A DNA stretch of 64,000 bases from contig PHTZ01000001.1 of the NCBI GenBank assembly GCA_002813285.1, positions 2,293,501 through 2,357,500 on the forward strand, in the 5' to 3' direction. Source of the stretch: Flavobacteriaceae bacterium MAR_2009_75 (lineage in GTDB: Bacteria > Bacteroidota > Bacteroidia > Flavobacteriales > Flavobacteriaceae). The position numbers and the translations under genes are program-made. Shown piece by piece: positions 26,687 through 35,272 of this stretch (within the stretch, counting starts at the first letter, position 1; each line of letters begins with the position of its first letter). The notes below the pieces were generated by a model, which was given only the letters and a program-made list of their open reading frames with translations, was not told where the DNA came from and did no database searches.

Positions 26687-28186
26687 TTAATCTAAGGCTT
26701 GAATGGCTTTCTCTATTCTCTGAATACTTTCTTCTTTACCGATCATGCTCATAATATCAAAAAGATGCGGCCCTTTCATATCGCCTACGATAACTAATCG
26801 AAGAGGGGGCATTACCTTGCCAAACGAAAGTTCTTTCTCGCCAATCCAACTTTTAACTTGGGTTTCCACATATTCTGAAGAGAAATCGTCGAATTGTTTT
26901 AATAAGGATATCACTTGGTTCAAAATGTCGGATGTGCCTTCTTTCCATTGCTTTTTCACCGCTTTTTCACCGTAAGATTCCGGTGCTTTGAAAAAGTAGT
27001 CAGAAAGTTCCCAGAAGTCTGAAACAAAGGTTGCACGCTCTTTAATGAGCGCCACTACTTGTTGAATATAATCTGAAGTGGAGTTAACGCCTTTATTCTT
27101 TAGCTTTTCAGCGAATAGCTTGGCTAAAAATATATTATCGGCCTCTTGAAGATAATGTTGATTATACCATTTGGTTTTGTCGGGGTCAAACCGGGCGCCC
27201 GATTTGTTTACACGTTCCAATGAAAAGTTTTCGATTAGCTCTGATAGACTAAACAATTCTTGTTCCGTTCCCGGATTCCAACCCAATAGGGCAAGAAAGT
27301 TAACTACCGCCTCTGGAAAGTAGCCCGCTTCTTTATAGCCTTCAGATTCTTTCCATGACAATGGAAATACGGGGAAACCCAATTTTTCACCGTCACGTTT
27401 GCTAAGTTTGCCTTTGCCGACCGGCTTCATGATTAAGGGCAGGTGGGCAAATTTTGGGGCATTCCATCCAAAGGCATCATATAACTGTTGGTGCAGAGCC
27501 AAAGAGGGCAACCATTCTTCACCGCGAATTACGTGTGAAATTTCCATAAGATGGTCATCTACTATATTGGCCAAGTGATAAGTGGGCATACCATCACTTT
27601 TGAACAAGACCTTATCATCTAGGGTATTGGTGTCTATTTCGATTTGGCCCCTTACAATATCTTTCAGTTGCAATTTTTCATCTGGCGGGGTTAAAAAGCG
27701 AATAACATAATCTTCTCCGGCATCGATTCTCTTTTGTACTTCTTCCGGCATCAAAGAAAGCGAATTATCTAATTTTAGACGGTTATGCCAATTATAGATA
27801 AACGTTTTGCCCTTTGCCTCATGATCTTTACGATGAAAATCTAATTTTTCCGAAGTGTCGAAAGCATAATACGCTTTGCCATTCGCGATAAGTTCAAGTG
27901 CATACTCTTTGTACAGGCTTTTACGCTCACTTTGTCTATAGGGCCCATATTTGCCCTCTTTTCCTGGCCCTTCATCGAAGGGAATATTACACCAATTTAA
28001 CGATTGAACGATATAGTCTTCCGCACCTTCAACATAACGATTCTGGTCGGTATCTTCAATACGTAAGATAAAGTCGCCACCTTGGGCTTTAGCAAATAGA
28101 TAGTTGAACAATGCGGTGCGAACACCCCCTATATGCAAGGGCCCTGTAGGGCTAGGAGCAAAACGAACACGAGTTTTAGTGGCCAT
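26687..28186 (-). CDS. gltX: Glutamate--tRNA ligase
   Basis: This 499-residue class I synthetase attaches glutamate to tRNA-Glu. The start is set at ATG 28184-28186, giving MATKTRVRFAPSPTGPLHIGG. The in-frame methionine at 28249 lies upstream of the promoter box at 28206-28213 and adds an unrelated leader. The HIGH motif is LHIGG near residue 18, the KMSKS motif is KLSKRDG near residue 250, and RIEDTD, RGEEWLPS and PTYHLANIVDDH are GluRS signatures. The C-terminal helical anticodon-binding domain ends at IQALD. It is divergently transcribed from the DUF4175 gene. Confidence 0.95.
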   Translation of the reverse strand: MATKTRVRFAPSPTGPLHIGGVRTALFNYLFAKAQGGDFILRIEDTDQNRYVEGAEDYIVQSLNWCNIPFDEGPGKEGKYGPYRQSERKSLYKEYALELIANGKAYYAFDTSEKLDFHRKDHEAKGKTFIYNWHNRLKLDNSLSLMPEEVQKRIDAGEDYVIRFLTPPDEKLQLKDIVRGQIEIDTNTLDDKVLFKSDGMPTYHLANIVDDHLMEISHVIRGEEWLPSLALHQQLYDAFGWNAPKFAHLPLIMKPVGKGKLSKRDGEKLGFPVFPLSWKESEGYKEAGYFPEAVVNFLALLGWNPGTEQELFSLSELIENFSLERVNKSGARFDPDKTKWYNQHYLQEADNIFLAKLFAEKLKNKGVNSTSDYIQQVVALIKERATFVSDFWELSDYFFKAPESYGEKAVKKQWKEGTSDILNQVISLLKQFDDFSSEYVETQVKSWIGEKELSFGKVMPPLRLVIVGDMKGPHLFDIMSMIGKEESIQRIEKAIQALD

Positions 28187-28205
28187 AGCAGTAATTTTTC
28201 TGGGC

Positions 28206-28213
28206 CAAAGATA
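28206..28213 (-). promoter_or_regulatory. Bacteroidota -7 promoter box for gltX
   Basis: On the minus strand this reads TATCTTTG, an exact TAnnTTTG match ending about 19 bp before the chosen gltX start. It decides the start codon, since the longer reading frame would begin upstream of it. No TTG at the usual distance is seen. Confidence 0.6.
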
Positions 28214-28328
28214 CACATATGTTGATTTAAATGTCATGACTATTGCCACCTACATTTTTATGGAATTACATATTGTTCACTTCAACCGTCACTGTTCTAG
28301 TTAAAATATTGATGGTCTAGTTTTTGAC

Positions 28329-28336
28329 TATCTTTG
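28329..28336 (+). promoter_or_regulatory. Bacteroidota promoter for the DUF4175-ybeY-mnmG run
   Basis: TATCTTTG matches TAnnTTTG, with a TTG at 28309-28311 spaced 17 bp upstream, within the range reported for Flavobacterium. The box ends only 7 bp before the ATG at 28344, so the transcript would have almost no leader. Confidence 0.65.
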
Positions 28337-28343
28337 TTAGTGC

Positions 28344-31300
28344 ATGAATAGCTATCAAAACATACTGGCCAAGCTCAAAGCTTTTACAACGAAATACTAC
28401 ACCAAGATGCTGATTAAAGGCACTTTGCTGTTTATTGCTTTAGCTACGCTATTCGTTTTGACGGTTTTAGCGATAGAGTATTTCTTTTGGCTAAGCTCTA
28501 CATGGAGGCTAATGCTTTTGATACTGTTTACTGTGGTATCGGGCTTGTTGGCTTTTGTGTATATTCTAACTCCCATTTTTTACTTGATTAAGTTAAAACA
28601 AGGGATTAGCGAACGTGACGCCTCGAAATTGATTGGAAAACACTTTCCAGAAGTAGGGGATAAGCTATATAATTTATTGGAATTGGCGGATAACGAGAAG
28701 CGCTCAGATCTTGTTTTGGCGAGCATAGAACAACGTTCCGCAAGATTAGGTCCTGTGCCGTTCAGTCGCGCTATTGATTACCGTGATAATTTAAAATATA
28801 CCAAGTACCTCTTTTTTCCTGTTGTTATTTTACTCTTGATTTGGTTGAGCGGCAATTTTTCTTCATTTTTTGGTTCGGCGGATCGGGTTGTCAACTACAA
28901 ACTGGCTTATGAGCCCCCGGCACCATTTAGGTTTCAATTGGTTTCTGATAATTTGGAAGTTTTAGATAACCAAGCTTTAACGGTAGCGGTGACAACAATA
29001 GGAGATGTTAAACCTAATGAGGTTTTTATTGCGGTGGAAGGGAAGAACTACATTTTACAAAAGATTAACGGAAGGTATGAACATACCTTTTCTAGTCCAT
29101 TTGATGGTCAAGAGTTTTACTTTAACGCTAACAATGTTCGATCTCGCACCTATTCCCTGGATGTTAAGAAGACTCCGGTTATTGAAGATTTTAAACTTCA
29201 TTTAACTTACCCTAATTATTTAAATAAAAGTCCTGAAACCGTAGATGGTACGGGTAATGCGACGTTCCCGGAAGGCACTCGGGTTTCGTTGCAAATCGAG
29301 GGTTTAAATACAGGCGCGGTTAGCTTTATTACTAAAGATACCATAAGGTCTTTTGAGAAGAAAGAAGACAGTTTCAATTTTGTTAAACGTATTTATTACA
29401 GTTTAGATTACGAGATAGCTACATCAAACAAAAATGTTGATAATTTTGAGAGATTGGCTTATCGGTTTGAAGTTATTAAGGACCAGTACCCGACAATTAA
29501 AGTGGAGCAGCTGAAAGATACGCTTAACCCCAATATTTCCTATTATACCGGTCAAGCCACCGATGATTATAAACTGAATAGTATAAAACTGGTTTGTTAT
29601 GAAGAGGGCGCTCCATTGAACGAACAAGTGATTGATATAGCGCAACCCGTATCTAACTTTAATCAATTCTATTATACATTTCCATCAGGGTTAGATTTAA
29701 AAGAGAATGGCAAGTATAGTTTCTACTTTACGGCGACCGATAATGATGGTAACCATGGAGGAAAACAGGTCAAAAGTCAAATATTTTCAATGTCTGTGCT
29801 TAACGAGAGCCAATTGCGAAATGAAGACTTGAAGTCTCAACAATCATTGATTCGCAATCTTGACCGCTCTTTAGAAACTTTCAAAGAGCAGAAGAATTCA
29901 CTTAATGAAATCAACCAAAATCAAAAGGAGAAGGGGGAGCTTAATTTTAACGATCAAAGTGAGGTAAATGATTTTCTTCAACGTCAACAGCAACAAGAGC
30001 AGCAGATGGAAAAGTTTAGCAAGCAACTAAGCGAAAACCTGAATAAGGGAGATAAGAACGACCCCTTGAACAAAATGTTGCAAGAGCGCCTAGAACGACA
30101 AGAGATTGAGGCCAAGAAGAATCAGAAACTATTGGAAGAGCTCGATAAAATAGCAAGCAAGATTGATAAGAACGAGTTAGCGCAGCGTTTGGAAGAGTTA
30201 GGTAAAAAACAACAGAACAGCGAGCGTAACCTAGAACAGCTACTTGAACTTACTAAGCGCTATTATGTTCAGGAAAAGGTGGAACAATTGGCGAACGACC
30301 TCGATTCTGAAAGTAAAAAACAAGAAGTGTTGTCAAAATTGAAATTGGGTGAAGAGTTCTCTACTGAAGAACAAAAGAAGCTGAACGAAGCGTTCGATAA
30401 GATTGCGAATGAACTCGACGAACTAAAAAAGGACAACTTAGCCCTTAAGAAGCCTCTTAAGCTTGATTTTTCTAAAGAAGATGCTGATGCTATAAAGAAT
30501 GACCAAAAAGACGCCTTAGAGGAGATAAACAAGCATCAGGGTGAGGATCAGTCCTCCGATAGCCAAAACAGAGAGAAAACAGCTCAAAATGCATCTAAGA
30601 AGCAGAAATCTGCAGCTCAGAAAATGCAAGAGATGAGTAAAAGCCTTTCACAGTCTGCCTCCTCTGCCGGTACCGGGTCAAGCGATACTGAAGATGCCGA
30701 GATGTTACGACAGGTGCTAGATAACTTGATTACGTTTTCTTTTAAGCAAGAAGCGCTCTACGATAAGCTAGAGGGTTCAGATAAGGACAATGCACAATTT
30801 TCGAGCACCATTCGTGAGCAACAAAATTTGCGTGATTTATTTGAGCATGTTGACGACAGTATTTTTGCTTTGTCTTTGCGCAGGGCCGAACTGTCAGAAT
30901 TCGTTAATGAACAAATCACAGAAGTTTATTATAATATCGATAAATCTTTGGAGAGCATAGCGGAAAATCAAGTATATCAAGGCGCGTCTTATCAGAAATA
31001 TGTGCTGACCGCTTCGAATAGTTTAGCCGATTTTCTGGCTCGAATTTTAGATAATATGCAACAGAGCATGATGCCCGGCCAAGGACAAGGACAGGGGGAA
31101 GGTTTCCAATTACCTGATATCATAAAGGGTCAAGGTGAATTGCAAGATAAGATGGAGGGTATGGGCCAATCAGGAAAAGGTAAACCTGAAGAGGGCCAGG
31201 ATGAAGGTGAAAATGGTAAAGGAGAAGAACAAGGAAAGGGGGAGTCTGGCTCGGAAGAAGGAAATCGAGGTTCTAGTAGTAAGGGAGAAGGCCAACAAGG

Positions 31301-31796
31301 CAATAAAAGCGGAAAAGGCAATAACAGCAAGGGTGGAGAAAATGGTCAGCAAGGTGGTCAGGGCCAACCAAATGAAAGCGAACTCAAAGAAATTTACGAA
31401 ATTTATAAAGAGCAGCAGATGCTCCGTCAAAAATTGGAAGCCCAACTAAATGATTTGATAAATTCTAATGACAAGAAATTGGGTGAAAAACTGGTAAAAC
31501 AGATGGAGGATTTTGAGAATGATCTTCTGGAAAATGGAATTACAGAAAGGGCTCTCGATAAAATCAATCGAATTCAGCACGAGTTGATGAAACTTGAAAA
31601 TGCTTCTTTAAAGCAGGGAGAGCAATCAAAACGTGAAAGTAACACGAACAAAGCCTCGTTTGTTAATCCAGTTACTACTAAACCTTCAGTATTAGACAAT
31701 TATCGTAATGAGGTTGAGATTTTAAATAGACAAGCCCTACCTTTGCGCCAAATTTACCAAAACAAGGTGAAAGAGTATTTTAAAGGCGATGATTGA
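28344..31796 (+). CDS. DUF4175 family membrane protein with long coiled coil
   Basis: This 1150-residue protein has two N-terminal membrane helices (about 25-45 and 52-80) and a third near 150-168. A beta-rich region (about 190-480) follows, containing Ig-like strands such as HLTYPNYLNKSPETV. Residues about 490-740 form a very long charged coiled coil rich in Q, K and E. A Q/G/E/K low-complexity segment (about 910-1015) precedes a final helical region. This is the architecture of the DUF4175 proteins of Bacteroidota, whose role is unknown; the topology suggests a large periplasmic part anchored in the inner membrane. Its stop overlaps the ybeY start by 8 bp, so the two are likely co-translated. 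Confidence 0.85.
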   Translation: MNSYQNILAKLKAFTTKYYTKMLIKGTLLFIALATLFVLTVLAIEYFFWLSSTWRLMLLILFTVVSGLLAFVYILTPIFYLIKLKQGISERDASKLIGKHFPEVGDKLYNLLELADNEKRSDLVLASIEQRSARLGPVPFSRAIDYRDNLKYTKYLFFPVVILLLIWLSGNFSSFFGSADRVVNYKLAYEPPAPFRFQLVSDNLEVLDNQALTVAVTTIGDVKPNEVFIAVEGKNYILQKINGRYEHTFSSPFDGQEFYFNANNVRSRTYSLDVKKTPVIEDFKLHLTYPNYLNKSPETVDGTGNATFPEGTRVSLQIEGLNTGAVSFITKDTIRSFEKKEDSFNFVKRIYYSLDYEIATSNKNVDNFERLAYRFEVIKDQYPTIKVEQLKDTLNPNISYYTGQATDDYKLNSIKLVCYEEGAPLNEQVIDIAQPVSNFNQFYYTFPSGLDLKENGKYSFYFTATDNDGNHGGKQVKSQIFSMSVLNESQLRNEDLKSQQSLIRNLDRSLETFKEQKNSLNEINQNQKEKGELNFNDQSEVNDFLQRQQQQEQQMEKFSKQLSENLNKGDKNDPLNKMLQERLERQEIEAKKNQKLLEELDKIASKIDKNELAQRLEELGKKQQNSERNLEQLLELTKRYYVQEKVEQLANDLDSESKKQEVLSKLKLGEEFSTEEQKKLNEAFDKIANELDELKKDNLALKKPLKLDFSKEDADAIKNDQKDALEEINKHQGEDQSSDSQNREKTAQNASKKQKSAAQKMQEMSKSLSQSASSAGTGSSDTEDAEMLRQVLDNLITFSFKQEALYDKLEGSDKDNAQFSSTIREQQNLRDLFEHVDDSIFALSLRRAELSEFVNEQITEVYYNIDKSLESIAENQVYQGASYQKYVLTASNSLADFLARILDNMQQSMMPGQGQGQGEGFQLPDIIKGQGELQDKMEGMGQSGKGKPEEGQDEGENGKGEEQGKGESGSEEGNRGSSSKGEGQQGNKSGKGNNSKGGENGQQGGQGQPNESELKEIYEIYKEQQMLRQKLEAQLNDLINSNDKKLGEKLVKQMEDFENDLLENGITERALDKINRIQHELMKLENASLKQGEQSKRESNTNKASFVNPVTTKPSVLDNYRNEVEILNRQALPLRQIYQNKVKEYFKGDD

Positions 31797-32208
31797 ATTA
31801 CACTATGAGACCGATTTTAAGGTAGATGATGAAATAAAGTTTTCCGATTGGATAAGTAGGATAATAGACTCTGAAGATAAGTTGACGGGAGATATCAATT
31901 ATATTTTTTGTACAGATAGTTACCTTTTAAATCTGAATCAAAAATATTTATCCCATGACACCCTGACCGATATTATAACCTTCGATTATTCAGAAGGCAA
32001 TATTCTTTCTGGGGACATTTATATTTCGATTGAACGCGTGAGAGAAAACAGTAATCTATTCAATGTCGATTTTTTCGAAGAGGTGTTAAGAGTTACAGCA
32101 CATGGTGTTCTACACTTGGCGGGGTATAAAGATAAATCGGATGCGGAAGCTTCGGAAATGCGTAACAAGGAAGATGATAAAATTGAAATGTTCCACGTGG
32201 AACATTAA
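31789..32208 (+). CDS. ybeY: Endoribonuclease YbeY
   Basis: This 139-residue metal-dependent endoribonuclease acts in rRNA 3'-end maturation and ribosome quality control. The family signature is TAHGVLHLAGYKDKSDAE: the first two zinc-ligand histidines (HGVLH) are present, but the usual third histidine of the GYDH form is replaced in GYKDKS, where an aspartate may take over. LTDIITFDYSEGNILSGDIYIS is the conserved strand preceding it. The start overlaps the DUF4175 stop (ATGATTGA). The last seven codons (EMFHVEH) coincide with a parS-like palindrome, so the C-terminal tail may be shaped by that DNA site. Confidence 0.92.
   Translation: MIELHYETDFKVDDEIKFSDWISRIIDSEDKLTGDINYIFCTDSYLLNLNQKYLSHDTLTDIITFDYSEGNILSGDIYISIERVRENSNLFNVDFFEEVLRVTAHGVLHLAGYKDKSDAEASEMRNKEDDKIEMFHVEH
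32189..32204. other. parS-like ParB-binding site inside the end of ybeY
   Basis: TGTTCCACGTGGAACA is a perfect 16-bp palindrome that differs from the classical parS sequence TGTTTCACGTGAAACA only by one symmetric base pair in each arm. The symmetry extends to 20 bp (32187-32206). It occurs again in this window only at 34574-34589, on the other side of mnmG. ParB loads on such sites to organise and segregate the origin region. Binding is inferred, since no parA or parB gene lies in the window. Confidence 0.75.
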
Positions 32209-32227
32209 ATGCTAAGAAGAGAAATAT

Positions 32228-34096
32228 ATGTTTCAAGAGAAGTATGATGTTATAGTTGTCGGAGGTGGTCACGCAGGCGCAGAGGCTGCTGCCGCTGCCG
32301 CGAATATGGGTTCGAAGACATTATTGATTACAATGAATCTTCAAACCATCGGACAAATGTCTTGTAACCCCGCCATGGGCGGCATAGCTAAGGGCCAAAT
32401 AGTTCGCGAGATTGATGCACTTGGTGGCTATAGTGGTATTGTTTCCGACAAGTCCGCTATTCAGTTCAAGATGTTGAACAAATCAAAAGGCCCTGCGATG
32501 TGGAGTCCGCGTGCGCAGAATGACCGTATGCGATTTGCCGAGGAATGGAGGTTGGCTTTAGAGAATATACCTAACCTTGACTTTTATCAAGAGATGGTGG
32601 GCGGACTACTGATTGAAAATAATGCTATTGTTGGTGTTAAAACCTCTTTGGGTATTGAGGTAAAGGCTCGGGCTGTCGTGCTTACCAATGGAACGTTTTT
32701 AAATGGATTGATTCATATTGGAGAAAAACAATTCGGTGGTGGCAGGGCAGGAGAAAGGGCTGCTACCGGCATTACCGAGGAATTAACTTCATTGGGCTTT
32801 GAATCTGGCCGAATGAAGACGGGTACACCCCCGAGAGTAGATGGGCGCTCTTTAGATTATTCGGTTATGATTCCGCAACCCGGTGATGATAACCCTGAAA
32901 AATTTTCTTATTTAAACACGCCAAAGCTAACTACCCAGCGTGATTGCTTTATGACCCATACTAGTGCAGAAGTACATGATTTACTGCGCGAGGGTTTTGA
33001 CCGTTCGCCAATGTTCAATGGCAGAATTAAAAGCATTGGCCCCAGATATTGCCCTTCCATAGAAGATAAAATATATAGGTTCGCCGATAAAGATAGCCAT
33101 CAGATTTTTGTTGAGCCTGAAGGGTGGGATACCGTAGAAATATATGTAAACGGGTTTTCTACCTCCCTTCCAGAAGATGTTCAGTTTAAGGCCTTGCGCT
33201 CCGTCAAGGGCTTTGAAAAGGTTAAGTTTTTTAGACCCGGCTATGCAATTGAATATGATTATTTTCCGCCTACCCAGCTCAAACATACGCTTGAAACCAA
33301 GTTGGTTGAAAATTTATACTTTGCGGGTCAAATTAATGGTACCACTGGTTATGAAGAGGCTGCTTCACAAGGCTTGATGGCAGGAATAAACGCGCATTTA
33401 AGACTACAGGAAAAAGATGCTTTTATTCTCAAACGTGACGAAGCTTATATTGGAGTTTTAATCGATGACTTGATTACAAAGGGCACCGAAGAGCCCTATA
33501 GAATGTTTACTTCTAGGGCCGAATATAGAACTTTGTTAAGGCAAGATAACGCTGATTTAAGACTGACGCCTATGAGTTTTGAGCTTGGGTTGGCTGGTGA
33601 AGAACGAATGAAAAGAATGGAAGAAAAGAACGGTAAATCCCGGTCTTTTTTACAATTTTTTAAAGAAACCAGTTTTCAGCCTGAGGAAATTAATCCCATT
33701 CTTGAAGAGGTTAATTCCTCATTGGTAAAGCAACCGGATAAGATGTTTAAAGTGTTGTCAAGGCCCCAAGTTACCATGGACCATATGATGCAATTAGATA
33801 CCGTTTCAAGTTTTGTTGATGATAATAATCTGGATAAAGAAGTGTTAGAACAAACCGAAATTCAGGTAAAATATTCAGGATATATAGAGAAAGAGAAAGT
33901 AAATGCTGATAAGCTGCACCGTCTTGAGAATGTTCGTATTCCTGATAATTTTGACTACTCCAAATTGAAGTCGCTTTCATACGAGGCAAGAGAAAAACTT
34001 AAGGCTATACAACCTGTGACGATAGCTCAAGCCGCTAGGGTTAGCGGAGTGAATCCTTCAGATATCAGTGTTCTTTTGGTTTATTTGGGCAGGTAA
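32228..34096 (+). CDS. mnmG: tRNA U34 carboxymethylaminomethyl-modifying enzyme MnmG (GidA)
   Basis: This 622-residue flavoprotein, of usual length, works with MnmE to install the carboxymethylaminomethyl group on wobble uridine 34 of several tRNAs in the cytosol. The FAD-binding VIVVGGGHAGAEAAAAAA motif lies at residues 9-26. The MnmG signatures SCNPAMGGIAKGQIVREID and GRLKTGTPPRV-type (GRMKTGTPPRVDGRSLDYS) both appear, as does the C-terminal FTSRAEYRTLLRQDNADLRL. The helical C-terminal domain ends with AARVSGVNPSDISVLLVYLG. It follows ybeY by 19 bp and its stop overlaps the next start (TAATG). Location beside parS-like sites fits the common origin-proximal placement of this gene. Confidence 0.96.
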   Translation: MFQEKYDVIVVGGGHAGAEAAAAAANMGSKTLLITMNLQTIGQMSCNPAMGGIAKGQIVREIDALGGYSGIVSDKSAIQFKMLNKSKGPAMWSPRAQNDRMRFAEEWRLALENIPNLDFYQEMVGGLLIENNAIVGVKTSLGIEVKARAVVLTNGTFLNGLIHIGEKQFGGGRAGERAATGITEELTSLGFESGRMKTGTPPRVDGRSLDYSVMIPQPGDDNPEKFSYLNTPKLTTQRDCFMTHTSAEVHDLLREGFDRSPMFNGRIKSIGPRYCPSIEDKIYRFADKDSHQIFVEPEGWDTVEIYVNGFSTSLPEDVQFKALRSVKGFEKVKFFRPGYAIEYDYFPPTQLKHTLETKLVENLYFAGQINGTTGYEEAASQGLMAGINAHLRLQEKDAFILKRDEAYIGVLIDDLITKGTEEPYRMFTSRAEYRTLLRQDNADLRLTPMSFELGLAGEERMKRMEEKNGKSRSFLQFFKETSFQPEEINPILEEVNSSLVKQPDKMFKVLSRPQVTMDHMMQLDTVSSFVDDNNLDKEVLEQTEIQVKYSGYIEKEKVNADKLHRLENVRIPDNFDYSKLKSLSYEAREKLKAIQPVTIAQAARVSGVNPSDISVLLVYLGR

Positions 34097-34569
34097 TGAA
34101 CAGTGTTTCTTTTACCCAGAAAAAACCTATTGTGGCAAATATCCTCGGCGCGTTTCTTCTTATATTATTCATTCATAATACTTGGAGAGGTGTAGGTGGA
34201 CTAAATCAAACGATTGGTTTAGTCGCATTATCCGCTTTATTATTAAGCTACTCTATAGTTTATGAGGTCGACTCCCAAGGTGATTTTTATACGCTCTATT
34301 GTTTTTTCAAATTGCCAGTTTACCGGAAAAAGTTAAACATTTTCTATCCTGAATACGTATCTGTATTCCCGATGCGTTCCGGAAAAAATTCTGATTGGGG
34401 CCCGGTTTCGGCAATGGGAAAGAGGAGTAATAATGACGAATTTTGTGTTTGGATTTTTGATGACAAAGAGAAGTTTACCCTAATAAGAACTTCAAATTCT
34501 AAGCTTGCCCTGCATAAAGCCAAGGCGCTTTCAGTCCTTTTGAAAATAGAACTCATCAATAAAATTTAG
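34096..34569 (+). CDS. Unrecognised small membrane protein
   Basis: This 157-residue protein is not recognised. It has two hydrophobic N-terminal helices (residues about 14-32 and 40-60) and then a soluble domain of mixed strands (FKLPVYRKKLNIFYPEYVSVFP, CVWIFDDKEKFTLIRTSNSKLALHKAKALSVLL). This topology resembles small two-helix PH-like membrane proteins, but that is a guess. Its start overlaps the mnmG stop as TAATG, which points to translational coupling. Its TAG stop begins within the 30-bp palindrome at 34567-34596. Confidence 0.75.
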   Translation: MNSVSFTQKKPIVANILGAFLLILFIHNTWRGVGGLNQTIGLVALSALLLSYSIVYEVDSQGDFYTLYCFFKLPVYRKKLNIFYPEYVSVFPMRSGKNSDWGPVSAMGKRSNNDEFCVWIFDDKEKFTLIRTSNSKLALHKAKALSVLLKIELINKI

Positions 34570-34573
34570 ATGG

Positions 34574-34589
34574 TGTTCCACGTGGAACA
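34574..34589. other. Second parS-like site within a 30-bp palindrome
   Basis: The core TGTTCCACGTGGAACA is identical to the site at 32189-32204. Here the inverted repeat extends without mismatch to 30 bp (34567-34596). It sits between the stop of the small membrane protein and the lipoprotein gene. No T run follows the palindrome on either strand, so it does not look like an intrinsic terminator, although the transcript could still fold into a hairpin. Confidence 0.75.
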
Positions 34590-34720
34590 CCATCTAGATA
34601 ATTGCCGTGCAAAGTTGACATTTGGCTTAAGGCCCTAATTTAATAGAGTTCATCTACGAGTATAATATTACCGAATTGGCGTAATTTTTGATATATGATT
34701 TTTTGTTAAATCTCAAGATT

Positions 34721-35272
34721 ATGCGGGCTGGTTTTCTTTCTATCTTTTTATTGTTGTGTTGCATTTCATGCATTCCGATTAGGGTGGCGCCAAATATCGA
34801 GAACTATAAAATCTCAAAGGGCAAAAAGTTCAAGCGTGAACTTTCAAAAAGGAAGTTTTTCATCTTTGAAGACCCAAAAGAAGCTCAACATTTTTACAAT
34901 TATATAAATACAAAATTTCAGTTGAATCACTCGAATGTATACGATGATGTTCCTTTTCAAATAGATGGCCATCAATTCTTTTTTGCTTTCTATGAGATAT
35001 TCATTCCAGACAAAACACTGAATTTTTTACCTGCTATTTTGAATGCTTCGATGAACCGCGTTTTAAAAAGTGAAGATGAGGAATATATTGATGGTTCAGA
35101 TATATTAAGAAAAGATAATTGGTATGTGGCAATCGAAGTTTATAGCGATATAGAAAAAGACTGTTTAGACCAAAATTCACTTTCTAGAGATGCAGTTTTA
35201 ATGTACCTTCGAAATCTCAAGAAGGAATACCTGACCACTCACAATTACAATGAAACTGTTTTTAGAAACTAA
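34721..35272 (+). CDS. Unrecognised lipoprotein
   Basis: This 183-residue protein starts at ATG 34721. An upstream TTG at 34688 is in frame but only adds a non-signal leader. The N-terminus is a lipoprotein signal (MRAGFLSIFLLLCCISC); the cysteine at residue 17 or one of the pair at 13-14 would be lipidated, so it probably sits in the outer membrane facing the periplasm. The remainder is a charged globular domain with no known motif (KRKFFIFEDPKEAQHFYNYI, DDVPFQIDGHQFFFAFYEIF). Its 3' end overlaps the methyltransferase gene by 23 bp, so the two are probably co-translated. Confidence 0.75.
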   Translation: MRAGFLSIFLLLCCISCIPIRVAPNIENYKISKGKKFKRELSKRKFFIFEDPKEAQHFYNYINTKFQLNHSNVYDDVPFQIDGHQFFFAFYEIFIPDKTLNFLPAILNASMNRVLKSEDEEYIDGSDILRKDNWYVAIEVYSDIEKDCLDQNSLSRDAVLMYLRNLKKEYLTTHNYNETVFRN

